Assembly: GCA_958510875.1 (NCBI GenBank)
Contig: OY294070.1
Span: forward strand, 13,755,631-13,819,630
Direction: 5' to 3'
Length of the DNA: 64,000 nt
From: Endomychus coccineus
Lineage: Eukaryota; Arthropoda; Insecta; Coleoptera; Endomychidae
A model generated the notes under the pieces. That model made no database searches. It saw nothing but the letters and a program-made list of their open reading frames with translations, and had not been told where the DNA came from. Of the stretch, positions 43,180-55,515 are shown one piece after another (the first letter of the stretch is position 1; each line of letters opens with the position of its first letter). Both the position numbers and the translations under genes were made by a program.

Positions 43180-44404
43180 CCGGGATATCAAAAATTATCT
43201 TGGTCAAGGGTGATTGTGGAATCTAAAACGTGTGTCTTACTTTACGTTATCAAAGCTTGAGTCAAATTAATTAATTTGAAGTTTCTAAAAGTGAGAAATT
43301 TCGCAATTTTATACGAATGTTATAACACTCAGAAGTCTCCAGCGCTTTAGACTACGGGATTTTCACGTAGCCTATCGAAATTAGAAGGTTCGAATTGTAT
43401 AAAAACACAATTGCATGAACGTCATACGTCCTATGTAATTAGCTACGAACGTAATCATTTTGACATATGCCTCGAGGAGCTTGCTACGCGTCAGTTAGAG
43501 TCTATACTTTTTACCTCGATCTTGTTAATTCGGGGCCGTTTTATACCCCGTGCGGCCGGCGCCAGTTGAAATAGAGTGTTTTCGGCTATAGGCCGCTAGC
43601 TTTTAACCGCTTTTGGGTATATTTTAGTAGCTAGAAAATTCTCTTTGGTACGTCGCACGTTAGACGCGCGTAGCTGAGACCTGAGAGTACCTGTTTCTAT
43701 TTTAATTAAATTTTCCTATTTAATCGAGACTATGCTATTTAGTTGGCCCCATTCATAAACTAACGACATGGAGCGAAAACCGCATGCGAAAAGTCCTCGT
43801 AAAGACGTTCTATGTTCCGAAGATTTGCACTTTTCTAACTCGCGAGCTACGCGCTTCTCACGTGAACGTCATTCGATTTATCGAAAATTAACCAATTTAA
43901 AACAGTTTTCGACCCCGTTTGTGGCTATTGCGACCTTGTAAAAGGTTCAAAGCTAACATTTCGTTTTACATTCCACAACCACCCTTGACCAAGATAATTT
44001 TTAATTTGTAGTTCATTATTTTTTTACAACCGAAATAAATAGGTATGAAATTGGTAGGTTATTGATGATATCAGTGTGACACTGACATAATTATTTGAAC
44101 AGTAAAGTAAGACACACGTTTCAGATTCCACAACCACCAGCATGAGGATGCGCGTCAACTTGTGCATCGAACAAAACGGGGGACATTTCCAACAATTACA
44201 GTAATTTTATTTTTCTTGTTACTAAAACCGTTATTTCATAATTTGCTGTTCATTATTGTTTTACAACTGAAATAAATAGGTATGAAATTTGTAGGTTATT
44301 GATGATGTCTGTGTGACAGTGACATAATTATTTCAAACGTAAAGTAAGACACACGTTTTAGATTCCACAACCACCCTTGACCAAGTTAATTTTTGATATC
44401 CCGG
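43180..44404. mobile_element. TIR element A, copy 1 (1,225 bp)
   Basis: The terminal repeat of 69 bp starts ccgggatatcaaaaattatc at 43180 and its partner ends 44404, with two mismatches. The flanks are TA (43178-43179 and 44405-44406). The interior is unusually GC-rich for the window (cgtgcggccggcgccagttg) and has no recognised protein. The right end is complex: a terminal-repeat piece recurs at about 43970-44003, and a 133-bp subterminal module is present twice (44004-44137 and 44240-44374). TA duplication suggests a Tc1/mariner-type mover; the transposase source is unknown. Confidence 0.85.
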
Positions 44405-44406
44405 TA

Positions 44407-46340
44407 TAAATGATAATACTATCCAATATTAATGTATATGGCATCATCTGTGTATATTTTATATGATTTTAACTATAACTTATAATTGAAACTCTAATAT
44501 TTTAACTATTTTTGAGCTTTGGATTTTATATTGTATTGTACCTATTCTATTTTATGACACATTCTACAACCTAAATAGGTTTTCTTCCTCTCTATGTAAT
44601 TGTACTTCGGAAGGAAATTGGAAATTTTTTCCATTGTATTGGTAGCAATACCAATCTTAGATACTGACAGTTGTTGGAGAGGCCTTAGTGATGAAAAACC
44701 GTCGAATTTTTTTTCGCGAAGTGAACAAATTCAATATCAAATTAGGCAACAAACCTCTTCCACGCAATACAGAATAACCGTGGAATTACTTTACACGTTG
44801 GCGTTGATAAAATGGAATGATAGAAATCTGCAGAATAAACAGCGGCAATTTTTAAGACAAAGAAAAAATAACATTATTTCCTTAACAATAAATCGTCGCT
44901 ATACATTTTCGGGGGCAGATAAATTCACACATACACGAAAATAAAAATACACATAATTTATTTAAGTTTTGCGCACCGCGACAACGAGCGACGAATTTAA
45001 GAAAAGCTATCATCTTAAGTACAGATATATTTCATATCACGGCATTAGAGGGTGAGAGAGTGTTCAACGAAACGCCGCCCCACGGAAAATATAGCGTGTC
45101 GCCGGGCTAATACACGAATAACTCTAACAGATATTTAGCACTTGTTAAAACCCAATGACAGCCAAAAATACGACACAACTGGGTGGGGGCCGGGGGGAAA
45201 ACGGTGACGGCAGACTCTCTTATACATTTCGAAATGTGCACTCTAATTGCAGGAATTGAACTAGTTTCTTGAAAAATTACGAGAGATGCTTGTAGTTATG
45301 TACGAGTACAAGCAACTAACAATAACGCATGGGCATTCATGTTATAGATAGAATCAAACTTGAAATTATGAAGAATCAATTGATCACGTGACATCCCTTA
45401 CTTTTGTCAGCAAAATAGGTTTCAGACACTTCTGAGGGTTGCATGTATGATTGCAGGAACTGTGACGTAATACGTTACTGAGTTTCTAATTGATTGATAA
45501 TGTTAGTGAAGGTTTCCGCCTGGAATTATAGATGAAGAGATTATGACTGACGTCTGTGTTTTAATGGCGGAAATTGATTATTTTATTGATGCACGAACAC
45601 TCGAGAGAGGTCTCGCGACGCGATGAGAGGGGAGACTAGAAAACGAAAATCGACAGGATCTCATCTTGTGTATAGCCTTATCTGGGTCTAAACCTTGTAG
45701 TAGACGTGTATTCTGTGATCGATGATATTTTTCAGTAACTATATGAAACCTACTCTCACCACATGGATACAGAAGATCACTTTTTCTTGCTCTGATTTAA
45801 ATCAGATAATCATTTACTTATATTCTTTCTCTTGTCCTTAATACGTATCTAATTTGACAATTTAATAGTCAGATTGGTTTATATCGTTCTTTAAGGCTTG
45901 TTCAACTTAACAATGATCCACCTGGCTACATTATTCCGTATCACCCTTTTTTGAGATTCCTGTTAATAAATTTGGAATGGATAGGCTAATCTTGATGATA
46001 TAACGGAATAATTATTGATCTAGGTGAACTTAAATAAAGCCGAAATTCTCATTAACTGCTTTATGGGAATGAACCTCCTTATACTGCTTGAGCAGATCAT
46101 CGATTCAGAAACTACGATCACGATTAGAGTCTACTATATTCAGTAAACTATTATCTAATTGTTCTCATGCAAATTTGTAAATGAACTCATTAATTTTTTT
46201 GAGACTACCATTTTTCTATATAATTTGTAGTATACGTTGTCATAGCTTCAATAAGTAAACTATTATCACAAGTTCTTTTCAAGATATCAATTTTTGTAAT
46301 AACTTTGAATATACAATTTGGGAAGATAATCAGTTGTGGG
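44407..46340. other. No recognised gene; one 114-codon frame and a repeat C end
   Basis: A frame at 44600-44944 (plus) reads VLVAIPILDTDSCWRGLSDE and later QNKQRQFLRQRKNNIISL; I recognise no family. At 45368-45440 caattgatcacgtgacatcc and the following 60 bp match the end of dispersed repeat C. Between 45000 and 45250 the DNA is GC-richer. Confidence 0.4.
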
Positions 46341-46347
46341 ATTAAAC

Positions 46348-46365
46348 GATGGAGACGTCTCCATC
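46348..46365. repeat. Perfect 18-bp palindrome
   Basis: gatggagacgtctccatc is fully self-complementary. No second copy was noticed in the window. Confidence 0.8.
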
Positions 46366-46564
46366 CTTTTTACCGTGTCGTGTTTTCGAGGAAAATTCTT
46401 GGCAGAGCACTTCCTCCAAGCTCATCCAAGTTTCAAGGACGGTAACAGTTTTTTAAATTGGAATAACCAAATATTAATACGTTTGTTCTTATGATTCAAT
46501 TAAATACTATAATTCCGTTTGAAAAACTGAAGACGTATGTCAGAAATACTACTTAAAATGGATC

Positions 46565-46790
46565 TACCCTGCCATATCCCTAAATATGATGATGTTAGGT
46601 ACAACTATTCCTATGAAGTCTTCCATATCCATACTCTGGATCACCATCAACATCACCCTCTCATGAGATGATCATGTGAGGTCCATTGTGAAAACCCCTT
46701 CTTGAAAACTTGGTTTCCTATTCCGTGCCAAGAACTACTTCACATCCCAGCAGCTCCTTAATCTGCAAGACACAGATTTGACCTGTCTCA
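46565..46790 (+). pseudogene. LINE-A copy 6, short internal fragment
   Basis: Codons for TIPMKSSISIL-like, TLS, DDHVRSIVKTPS-like, LGFLFRAKNYFTSQQLLNLQ-like residues (in two frames) match the family's region after the RT. Both edges are abrupt; the right edge joins PLE sequence at about 46791. Confidence 0.75.
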
Positions 46791-48400
46791 AACCAATGTT
46801 CCAAAAAAATGTAATAGAAACTTTACCTCTATATAACGAAAAGCAAAATTACAAAAAACCTACTGAAATAACAAATGAAATAAGGTCAAAATGTATCAAC
46901 ACAATAACTAATTTCAAAGAAGTTAAAAATAATGAATTTAACAATAAGAATAACAAATCGATCAAAAATTTCAAAGAAACCGAACAATTCATCAAATCTA
47001 ACCCACAAATCACTATCTTAAAAGCAGATAAAGGTGATAAAACTGTTATTAATCATGGATTCAAATGAATATGAGGATGAAATGTCTGAAATGTTGAATG
47101 ATCCTGAAATATATAAAAAACTGAATAATAATCAAACTAATATTTACCAAACTAAAAATAATAACTTAGTAAAAAGATGATTCAAAAAGAAATATATTTT
47201 AAAATACATTCATAGACAATTAACTATATATAATGTTCATCCTCCAAAAATATATGGTTTACCCAAAATTCAAAAATCTAATATACCAATGCGATCTGTG
47301 GTATGCAGCATTCAATCTTCTTTTTATGAAATGGCTAAATACTTATCTAACATATTAAAAAACATAGATTACAAAAAATGACTTTCACTTCAAAGATTCT
47401 TGGGCTCTCAAAGAATTCATTGACAAAATTACGATACCAAAAAACTATATCTTAGTATCATTAGATGTCATACCTTCATATACAAATATCCCTCAAGAAT
47501 TAGCTACACAAATAATTCAATATAAATGAGATGAAATAAAGCTATACACAAATTTACCTATGAATCAATTCTTAATAGCTATATCATATACATACACAGC
47601 TTATTTTTACAATATAAAGATAATTGTTATAAACAATTAGGTGGTTGTGCAATGGGCTCTCCAACATCAAGTATCATAGCCCTGATAGTAATGCAATTCC
47701 TTGAAGAAAAAATAATATCTCGACTAAATTATAATGTAGCCTTTTTCAAAAGATATGTTGATGATTGTATTGCTGCCATTCCAATAGACAAATGTGATAA
47801 ATTTTTGAGTTCTTTCAATTCCTATCACCATTCACAATTGAAACTGGAAATAATAATGAAATAAATTCTTCAGATTTAACTTTAGTACGAAAATCAAATG
47901 ATAGCAAAAGTCTAACAAAATGGTACACCAAACCTTCTTCCACAGGAAGGTATACCAATTTCAATTCTAATATATCTAAAAAATATAAAAATAATGGTAT
48001 TATTGATCTGATAAATGGATCTATTCGTCGAACGGCAAAGTTGTCGAAATTTTTGCCTAGTGAGGGTTTTTATTTATGCCTATATAACCTCCAAGCTTTC
48101 AGTAAAAATCCGTCTAAATCCTATTTGTTTTTGAAAGTCTGAAGCACACTTAGGTTCATTGAACCTATTACGTTGAAGATGAGGAAAGTTTGAAATGGGT
48201 ATTATAGGAAATGAATATAGTTTAGATCCTTCAGAATTTATAAAACAGATTCATCTTTCTCTAAACATTTTCTAGAAACAGTAGATACTTTTCCAAAATC
48301 TATAGTTAGAATTTTGCATTATCAGAGTAAGGATCTAAAGTTAAGCACCCTAAAATTTCAATATACATTGAAAAGGCAAAATTAATCTAGCTCTAAAATA
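46791..48400 (+). pseudogene. Penelope-like element reverse transcriptase
   Basis: In order: RSKCINTITNFKEVKN, ITILKADKGDKTVI, EMLNDPEIYKKL, PPKIYGLPKI, VVCSIQSSFYEMAKYLSNIL, LVSLDVIPSYTNIPQELATQ (first palm Asp), GGCAMGSPTSSIIALIVMQF, FFKRYVDDCIAAIP (catalytic YVDD), then LTLVRKSNDSKSLTKWYTKP and TGRYTNFNSNISKKYKNN. LKADKG, YGLPKI, SLDVxxxYTNIP, GSPxSxIxA and KRYVDD together are the Penelope RT signature, the enzyme that copies the element RNA. Scattered stops and small shifts break the frame. The GIY-YIG domain is not visible downstream. It is fused at its 5' edge to LINE-A. Confidence 0.88.
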
Positions 48401-49315
48401 TCAAGATTCCCTTTCTATCCAATACTGTTCAACCAATTAACAATAGACGCGCGCTAGACGAAAATGGCCCGGGTAATAAAATTCGGCTTTGCGCACTGTC
48501 CGTCGAACGTCTTCTATTCATTCCGTTTTATTCCATAGAATTGTCGTACTGATCAAAATGCGATCGGGCGAGTAAACAGTTTCAGATCTCATCGCAATTT
48601 ATCTCGCCGTTTGAAGCGAAAAATCGCAACAATGCCAAGAAAGTTTACATAATCGGAAGGTTTTCAGCTATTTAATTATATTACGTTTCTTCAAGGAAAC
48701 GGCAACGTGAAAATAAAATTCGACCATAAGTCATAACCGGGCCCATAAATTTAAGAGCAATTTAATCAAAAATGTAACAGTAAACGAGAGATATTTTCAA
48801 GTCCTCCTCCCTTCCACAGTTGCAATAATCCATTATCATACATTACTTAAACTCAATCTAAACACATAAATAACCCAGGAACCCTGCGACGTATCTGCTC
48901 AACAACGTATAATTGAACCTTTTATATTCGCACAACACAATTGGCCTCTATACAAGATGTTTCTTTTATTTAACCTACCAAAGTTGACATATTAAAGCGG
49001 GAATTAAACAGTGGATCCGACAAATAAAAAGGATACCCTTCCAGCGCTTTCAACTGATTTTGTTTTCATTTGACGTTTCGACGTGACGTTGTCACATTTC
49101 AGATGACAAATATTTTATTCTCATTTAATTTACTTACAAAACAACAGTGGATATCAAAAAACTAAAGGGATAAAATGAATACAACACATCACATTCGCAT
49201 CGTTAATAGTAAATTGATGAATAACATATCCTTTTTTGTTCGTTAAAAGTTTAAGACTTTCCGAGCCGAATTCAGATGTGAAAATTTAGATTAGTCCATA
49301 GGGAATGATCTGTGA
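48401..49315. other. No recognisable gene
   Basis: Contains a GC-richer pocket near 48445-48620. Nothing recognised. Confidence 0.4.
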
Positions 49316-49317
49316 TC

Positions 49318-49660
49318 AATTGATCACGTGATTTCTCTTACTTTAATTAGCAAAATAGCTCTCGGACACTCATGCGGGTGAAATGTTACTATGTATAGTG
49401 AGGAAAGTCAAAATGTGGGAACGTATGTCATTACATTTTTTTGGAGATTGCTGGCAATCAAATTAACAATAATTAGGCATGGTGAGGTATGGTACCAGAT
49501 TTAGTTCAACTCTCAAATATCAGGCTACTGGAAACATGTAAATTGTCGTTGCTGATTTTATTGGAGTTTTACCATCCTCTGCTTACAGAATAATCAACAG
49601 GGTTCACATTTGAAGCTATATAATAAATTCATTTACAAACAAAATTGTGTTCTTCACTTA
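49318..49660 (+). repeat. Dispersed repeat C, copy 2
   Basis: Opens atcaattgatcacgtgattt and carries attggagttttaccatcctc and tctgcttacagaataatc, the same landmarks in the same order as copy 1 on the minus strand at 25.87-26.12 kb. The right limit is set by the last shared word (tatataataaattcatt). Confidence 0.65.
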
Positions 49661-51400
49661 TTATGTATATGTAGAAATTATTTGTAATCGGACTAATCTG
49701 AAATGTAATTCCCAAATAGTTGTAGCGTTCACTAAATGTTCGAAGAAAAACAGTAACTATATGTAATTATTGAAAATAAGAAAAAATAAGATTGGGTATC
49801 CAGTTTCTTTTGAGAGATACTCTTCGAGGCTAGAACTAAATGGCAGTGTTATGTCATTTACATTGTAACAGTAGCTCCTGATTTGCATTTTGATTTTGAG
49901 TAAAATTATTTCTTGGAAAAAAATTGTGAAGCAGTATTGGGTTTCTCACATGTTACTTGAAGGATACAAATGATACAATGATCATTTGAAGCTGTGATAA
50001 AAACATTGGATCAATTTGAAGTTCATGTTACAGCAACTTGCTTTGCTGAATTGTGTTTCAGGTTCGTGCTATCAGCGATATATTTCCAGACTATGACATG
50101 GATAATCAATATTTGGAAAGTTATAACTAAAAAAAACGGGCAGCAGTAGTTGAAATAAAATTTTAACCTCGCACAATTATTTCCATCTATATTTTCGTTG
50201 ACCCAGCATTTCTTAAATGGACCCATACAAATCAATAGAGTATTGTTGTTATAACAATTTACGCATTATATAACCCAGAATAGAAAAAAAAGGAACTATC
50301 GAAGGAATCGTAGACTTCAAAAGTGCGAACTACTGTGAAAGTGAACTAGTACATTCAATATAAGAATATGATGTAATGATACGTTAGAAATAAGAATTTG
50401 ATTAGATATAGGTGAACTAGAATGAGACTAAAGATGAAATTTGAAAATTTAGAAGAGAACAGAAGATAAAATAATGATTTTTGAAATAACTTCATATTTC
50501 AAGGACCAATATCGAAAAAAGAAGGAAGATAGGGGTTTAGATAGGGATAGAATAAATTAAACTCAAGATAAAGGATATTAATAAAATGTTGACAAATATA
50601 TAAAATTTTCGAATAAATCAATTTTAAGTAAGTAAATCAGAATAAAAGACAGATATTTTATAGTTTACTAGGAAAGGAACATGAATCAGTGAGAATAAAA
50701 GAAACAGGAGTTAAGAGGAAAATTTAATTAAAGAAATACAACTCTAATTAAGAACTTGCGAAAATGTCAAATAAAATGAAAAATATAATCAAAACATAAC
50801 AAAAGGTGTAACAAAATATGCAGAAAAAATAAAGAATAAATTAACATAAGTAGATTCAAGTTAAAGCTGAAATAAAGTTCAAATTAGATTGGCATATTAT
50901 AATTATCATGACGGAAATGTGAATAATAAAAAAAATGAGCATCAAAACTCAAAGAGGCAAATAGGAAAGCCAGGAGCTAACGCTTGACTCTTGAATAATA
51001 TGAAATAAAAACATCATTGGTTGGTAGGAAACAAAAAAAAGTATAGGGAAGAGAAAGTATAAATATAATACCTCGGGGTCAGTATTATTTTGTAGCTAGC
51101 ATAAGAAGTGTTGATGTTAATGATCAAATTTGACTCGTAAATGTCAGATCAAATTTGAAGGTTATAAAATGGAGTGTCAAGTAATGACAAATTGACTAAA
51201 TTTTCAAGAAGCAATCAATCAATTCTACAAGATAACATCAATACTGTACCAAGTAAACACAGCAATTCAAGTAACAATGCTTAATGGAATAATAACAATT
51301 AATGAACAAAAACTAATCTGTAAGCGAAGAATAAAAGGATATTCCAATAATAATATTATTTAACATTACTACGAAGTAAATACCACGCTTGAATTAAAGT
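49661..51400. other. No gene; strongly purine-rich strand
   Basis: From about 50290 to 51360 the plus strand is markedly rich in A and G (for example gaaaaaagaaggaagatagg) with few C. No repeat period was detected and no coding frame of note. It may be a relic of a purine-skewed element or simply mutational skew. Confidence 0.5.
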
Positions 51401-51414
51401 ATAAAGTATAGAAA

Positions 51415-52570
51415 AGATGCCGCCACAATCGAAAAACCCATGTGAAATTTGTTCCATCTTTAACTAGAAATCATTGAAATTTTCAGACTGAAATGTCATT
51501 AAGTTCTGTTTTGATACCCATCGAAAGCAAGTAACCTTGAAGATTTTTGTAAACAAAAAAAGTGAATGTCACGTATTGATTGTTAAACATTCTGGGGAGT
51601 CTTCACCATCGATTGGAACGATGTACAAGTGGCTTACTGATTTTCGTTGTGGTAATATGACCACAAAGGACGCCTAACGTTCTGGTCGTCCAATTGGAGT
51701 TACAACGCCAGAAATCCTCGATAAAATCTATAGTATGATATTGGACGATCGGTGAGTCGAAGTGCATGAGATTGCCGAGGCTATGGGCATCTCAACCGAA
51801 CGAGTACGGAACATTTTGCATACATTTTTGAATAAGAGAAAGCTATCTGCCAGGTGGGTACCGCATTTGCTTTCTGTTGACAACAAGCGTGACCGTGTGA
51901 CAACTCCAAAAGAGTGTTTGGCGATAAGAAGGACTATTTGCGCTGTTACGTAGCCGTGGACGAAACATGAATCCATCACAACACATCAGAGACGAAAGAA
52001 CAGTAGAAATAGTGGGGACTTCTCCTAGGGATCGAAGCCGTAAAAGGTCAAAGTAAGTTTATCAGGAAACAAAGTCATGGCGATAGTTTTTTGGGATGCA
52101 CACGGTATCGTCAAAATCGATTATCTTGAAAAGGGCAAAACGATTAACGGCGTATATTATGCAGAGCTGTTGGATCGATTTGACGCCGATTTGAAGCGGA
52201 AGCGGCCGCATTTGGCAAAGCAAAAGTGCTCTTCCACCAGGACCACCAGTCGCAATGGCAGAATTGCATCAGTTGCTCTTTGAATCGGTTCGTAATCCCC
52301 CATATTCTCCAGATTTAGCCCCCTGCGATTATCATCTATTTCCAAATTTGAAGAAATGACTTGGCGGAAAAAGATTTGGCTCCAACACTGAAACAAACGC
52401 CTATTCTGAAGGATTACCGAAATCGTATTATTTGGAAGGGGTAGCAAAATTAGGAAAACTTTGGACGAAGTGTATCGGGGTACAAGGAGATTGTGTTGAG
52501 AAATAAAATAAGTTTTGATCGAATAAATCATTTCTTGTTTCATTTTTTAGGCACTTTTCACCTTGATATA
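51415..52570 (+). mobile_element. mariner copy 2, 5' terminal repeat decayed
   Basis: The left subterminal word gccgccacaatcg (51419) aligns with the same word in the mariner at 0.5 kb. The right end (ttttttaggcacttttcacc…) is a mutated form of that element's right repeat. The true left tip before 51415 is not recognisable. The interior encodes most of a transposase. Confidence 0.75.
51540..52480 (+). pseudogene. mariner transposase, near full length, several breaks
   Basis: N-terminal pieces FVNKKSECHVLIVKHSGE and IGTMYKWLTDFRCGNMTTKD, a stop, RSGRPIGVTTPEILDKIYSM, a stop, VHEIAEAMGISTERVRNIL (helix-turn-helix part) and LNKRKLSARWVPHLLSVDNK. In another frame YFLRCYVAVDET-like sequence (first Asp), then KVMAIVFWDAHGIVKIDYLE, KGKTINGVYYAELLDRFDAD, HQDHQSQWQN-like sequence where HQDNAPAH is expected, and SPDLAPCDYHLFPNLKK (third Asp). 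The second Asp block has an internal deletion. Stops and shifts make it inactive. It keeps the N-terminal half missing from the first mariner. Confidence 0.87.
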
Positions 52571-53785
52571 TGATAGATTTCGAACATAGTAAGATGAGGT
52601 GGTACCTCGTTCTAAAAGTTACGCACTACTCCAGCTTATTTCTTACTAGGTGATAATCAATCGGAAATTATGCAAATATTGTCCGATTATCAGCGTAATT
52701 GAAACAACATCTACATACTAATTATTCTGGACAGAAACGGCATCCATACGTCGTACATTGAGGAAATTCAATTTCAAAGTAATTAAATACTTGAATTTTT
52801 CAAGTTGGATTTTTCAAGCGAGTTCTCATTCACTCATATTTGCAATACAGCATTATTAATTGTAATTTCAATTACCTTTTATGCATAAAAAATTTAATTT
52901 GGTGCTTCTGACAATGATTATCGGAACGCGTAATGAAAATGCAGGATATGGAAATTGGCCATTATGTGACGTTAGCTGTGGAAAGGCGACGCCTTTCACC
53001 GTGTATAGGAGAAATTGGGAATCAATCGAATATTGAACCGTACCGAATTGGTCGGTTCTATGTACAAACTCCGCAGTATATATATATTTATATAGCACCA
53101 GGTCCAGAGTGGGGATGTTCGATATCGAACATGGTTGGATATCGTAAAAAACCTCATCAAAAAGCTCTCCCCTTCCACCCCCTGATCGGGTTGCTCTCCT
53201 ACACCATCCCGTGACCTTTGACCCTAGAGATCGACTTCTTGCGCACTACAAGTATAGATGTTCGATTTTTGTGGACGCCGACGCCGTAGATACCCTGACT
53301 GGACCGTTCGGGAGACGCCCAGCGTCTCTTTAACTCACGTCGAACCGATGATGCCACTTTTAAACAAGATAAAAGAGCACGGGACAGGAAAATCTGACTA
53401 CGGAATCAAACGTGATGAGATGAGAGCCATCTCGTCTCGTCAAATTAAATCAGTACCTCGTGATTTGCCAAGTCACTATGTACGAACATAATAACACAAT
53501 CAGTCTAATAATCATAATGTTAATGATTGTAACATACAGGGTGTTTAGTGAACATACGGCGAAAATTTGAGGGGTTATTATTGATGTTGGTGCAAATAAA
53601 ACATTAGATTTCGTCAACGAATATTTTATAACATGAAACGCTTCTTAATTCACAATAGCTTGATTTAAACGTACCATTATTTCAAAATAAAAAACTTGGT
53701 TATCCCTGGTTTGACAGCTCTATACTTTCGATCTAATGAAACATAAAAATAATGCTAGAATAACTTAGGTATTTAAAACATAAGT
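52571..53785. other. No recognisable gene; two palindromes
   Basis: gaaaggcgacgcctttc (52981-52997) is self-complementary around one central base. atgttcgatatcgaacat (53115-53132) is a perfect 18-bp palindrome. A frame at 52933-53214 has no known motif. A cagggtgtttagtgaacata word near 53537 resembles small-repeat ends but has no partner. Confidence 0.45.
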
Positions 53786-53789
53786 CTCG

Positions 53790-54056
53790 TCAGAATGTCA
53801 GAATCTTGGAAATTTTAAGCAACTGACATCCTCAACCAAGGTTCGAATAAAGGAAGCTTATAATCTCTATTTAGAGAAAATCGGTAACTCCATCACTCGT
53901 GTTACTAAAAGTTTATGGAACTTCATGAATAGAAAAAAAGGCACGACTAGAATTACTGGTTCTATGCGTTTTAATGAAACACTATTAAATGATGCCAAAG
54001 AAATTGTCAAAGCATTTGGTACATTCTTTGCCAGTGTATACTCTGAAACCATAACG
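53790..54056 (+). pseudogene. LINE pre-RT segment
   Basis: The frame gives QLTSSTKVRIKEAYNLYLEK, IGNSITRVTKSLWNFMNRKK and NDAKEIVKAFGTFFASVYSE. This Y…YI…E…I…FW…N…K and later FAxxFxSVY arrangement is the stretch just before the reverse transcriptase in Jockey-type LINEs. About 80 residues are open without a stop. It ends at the start of element B copy 1. Confidence 0.65.
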
Positions 54057-55515
54057 AACAGCGATCGTAGACGTTTCGCATAGTCAAATTTCCCAGAATG
54101 CATTGTAGTTTGCACTTGCAGTTGATCGTGTTGCGCATGAGCTTCCATTTTTAATCCAGTAAGGATTATGTTCATTTTGAAACTTTCAAATGAAATACAT
54201 TTATTAAACAGTCGATTGTTTCGTTATTGAGCGAACCGGAATATTTGTTTTTTCGGGTCCCATTTGAAAGGTATGTCGATGGGTTTCTTTGCTGTTTTTG
54301 TACCTATATTCGCCTTTTATGTTATGTTTTATGTTATTTTAATTTACTTTTCTTTCCTCATCGGAATTAAGGTGCAAGTAAGTTGGTTTTATATTATTGT
54401 TTTTCAATAATAATTCCAGGTTTATTTTATTTTCAGATATAATTTTGGACAGAAGAGTCGTTTTTGTTTAATCGCTTACAGTATTGTTTTCTCATTGTTG
54501 CATGTCATTCGTGGTTTTCTTAAAGAATTGATGCTCTATTAAAGGTATGTAGTAAATTATAATTTGGTTTGCATCGTTCTAGGCCCAGTACGGTTTATTT
54601 TATATATTTTATTTGTACAGATAGGCCTTCTATTTTTTCTGTTTTTTCCATCCAAATATTTTGGAACCTGTCATCCAGCTGCAATTTCTCTATTTTTGAA
54701 TCCCCCTGGCGCTAATATGTATGTGTATTTTTTTTCCTCATCTCCTTTATTCTAGTAATATATTTTTTTAAATTTCAGGTAGTCTTGTTACTTTGGTTGC
54801 CATCCCAATATGAGGTTTTTTATATATAAGTTTGTAACAACACTTTATTTTTTAACAACATTAGTTATTTGTAATTTATTAAGGAATTTCTTATAAGCTT
54901 TTGTAATCCTGAAAATACAAGTAAATCTAAAATGCTCGTTTCATTTTGTTTAGGTTATTGTATTTAGGTAATGGTTCACAATAGAATGTTAGACGAACAT
55001 TAACACCAACTGGTTAATTCATCTTCCTGGATGACGATGATACAATATAATTTCAATCAAAAGTTGGAATAGTGCGCAGGTAAAGTTTATTTTCAAATGA
55101 ATATTTCAGGGCCATATCATCTAGGTATTGCTTCTACAAACAAAATTACAATTTGGTGTAAATGCAGCTGTAAAATTTACAACATTAATTTTAACTATAC
55201 AAATTTACATCAAACTGTAATTTCATCTATACAAATTTACATCAAAGTGTAATTTTATCTATACAAATTTACATTGGAGTGTAATTTTATCTAAGTATAC
55301 AAATTTACACCAACATGTAATTCTAGAGGGAAAAATTACACCAACGTGTTTTTTTCTTAGTAAAATTTACACCGCTAAGGATTTTTACCTAAACAATTAG
55401 TAATCTTCCTTTTTTGGTTAAAAATACCCTTACGCGTTAAATTTACTCCGTGGAATGGCCACTGGGTGGCCACCATTTGTTAGGGGAATTTTACCCAAAT
55501 AATTTTTACAGTAGT
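54057..55515. mobile_element. TIR element B, copy 1, left-truncated
   Basis: The sequence from gatcgtagacgtttcgcata to aaataatttttacagt matches element B copy 2 (58335-59982) with one large gap near 54320. Subterminal 32-bp repeats (tatacaaatttacatcaaag type) are at about 55193-55330, and the right end ttttacagt is at 55506-55514 with a changed last base. The left terminal repeat is missing, replaced by LINE sequence. No transposase frame. Confidence 0.82.

Noticed and set aside
42765..43226. 153-codon plus-strand frame as one gene
   Set aside because: Its first 40 codons are antisense LINE-A; only the later part matches a LINE C-terminus, so it is a fusion of two fragments.
43388..43420. 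Possible tRNA box B (ggttcgaat) in element A
   Set aside because: No box A at the right distance and no cloverleaf could be drawn.
52933..53214. 93-codon plus-strand frame
   Set aside because: Low-complexity YIYIYI core and no family match; opposite-strand frames of similar length overlap it.
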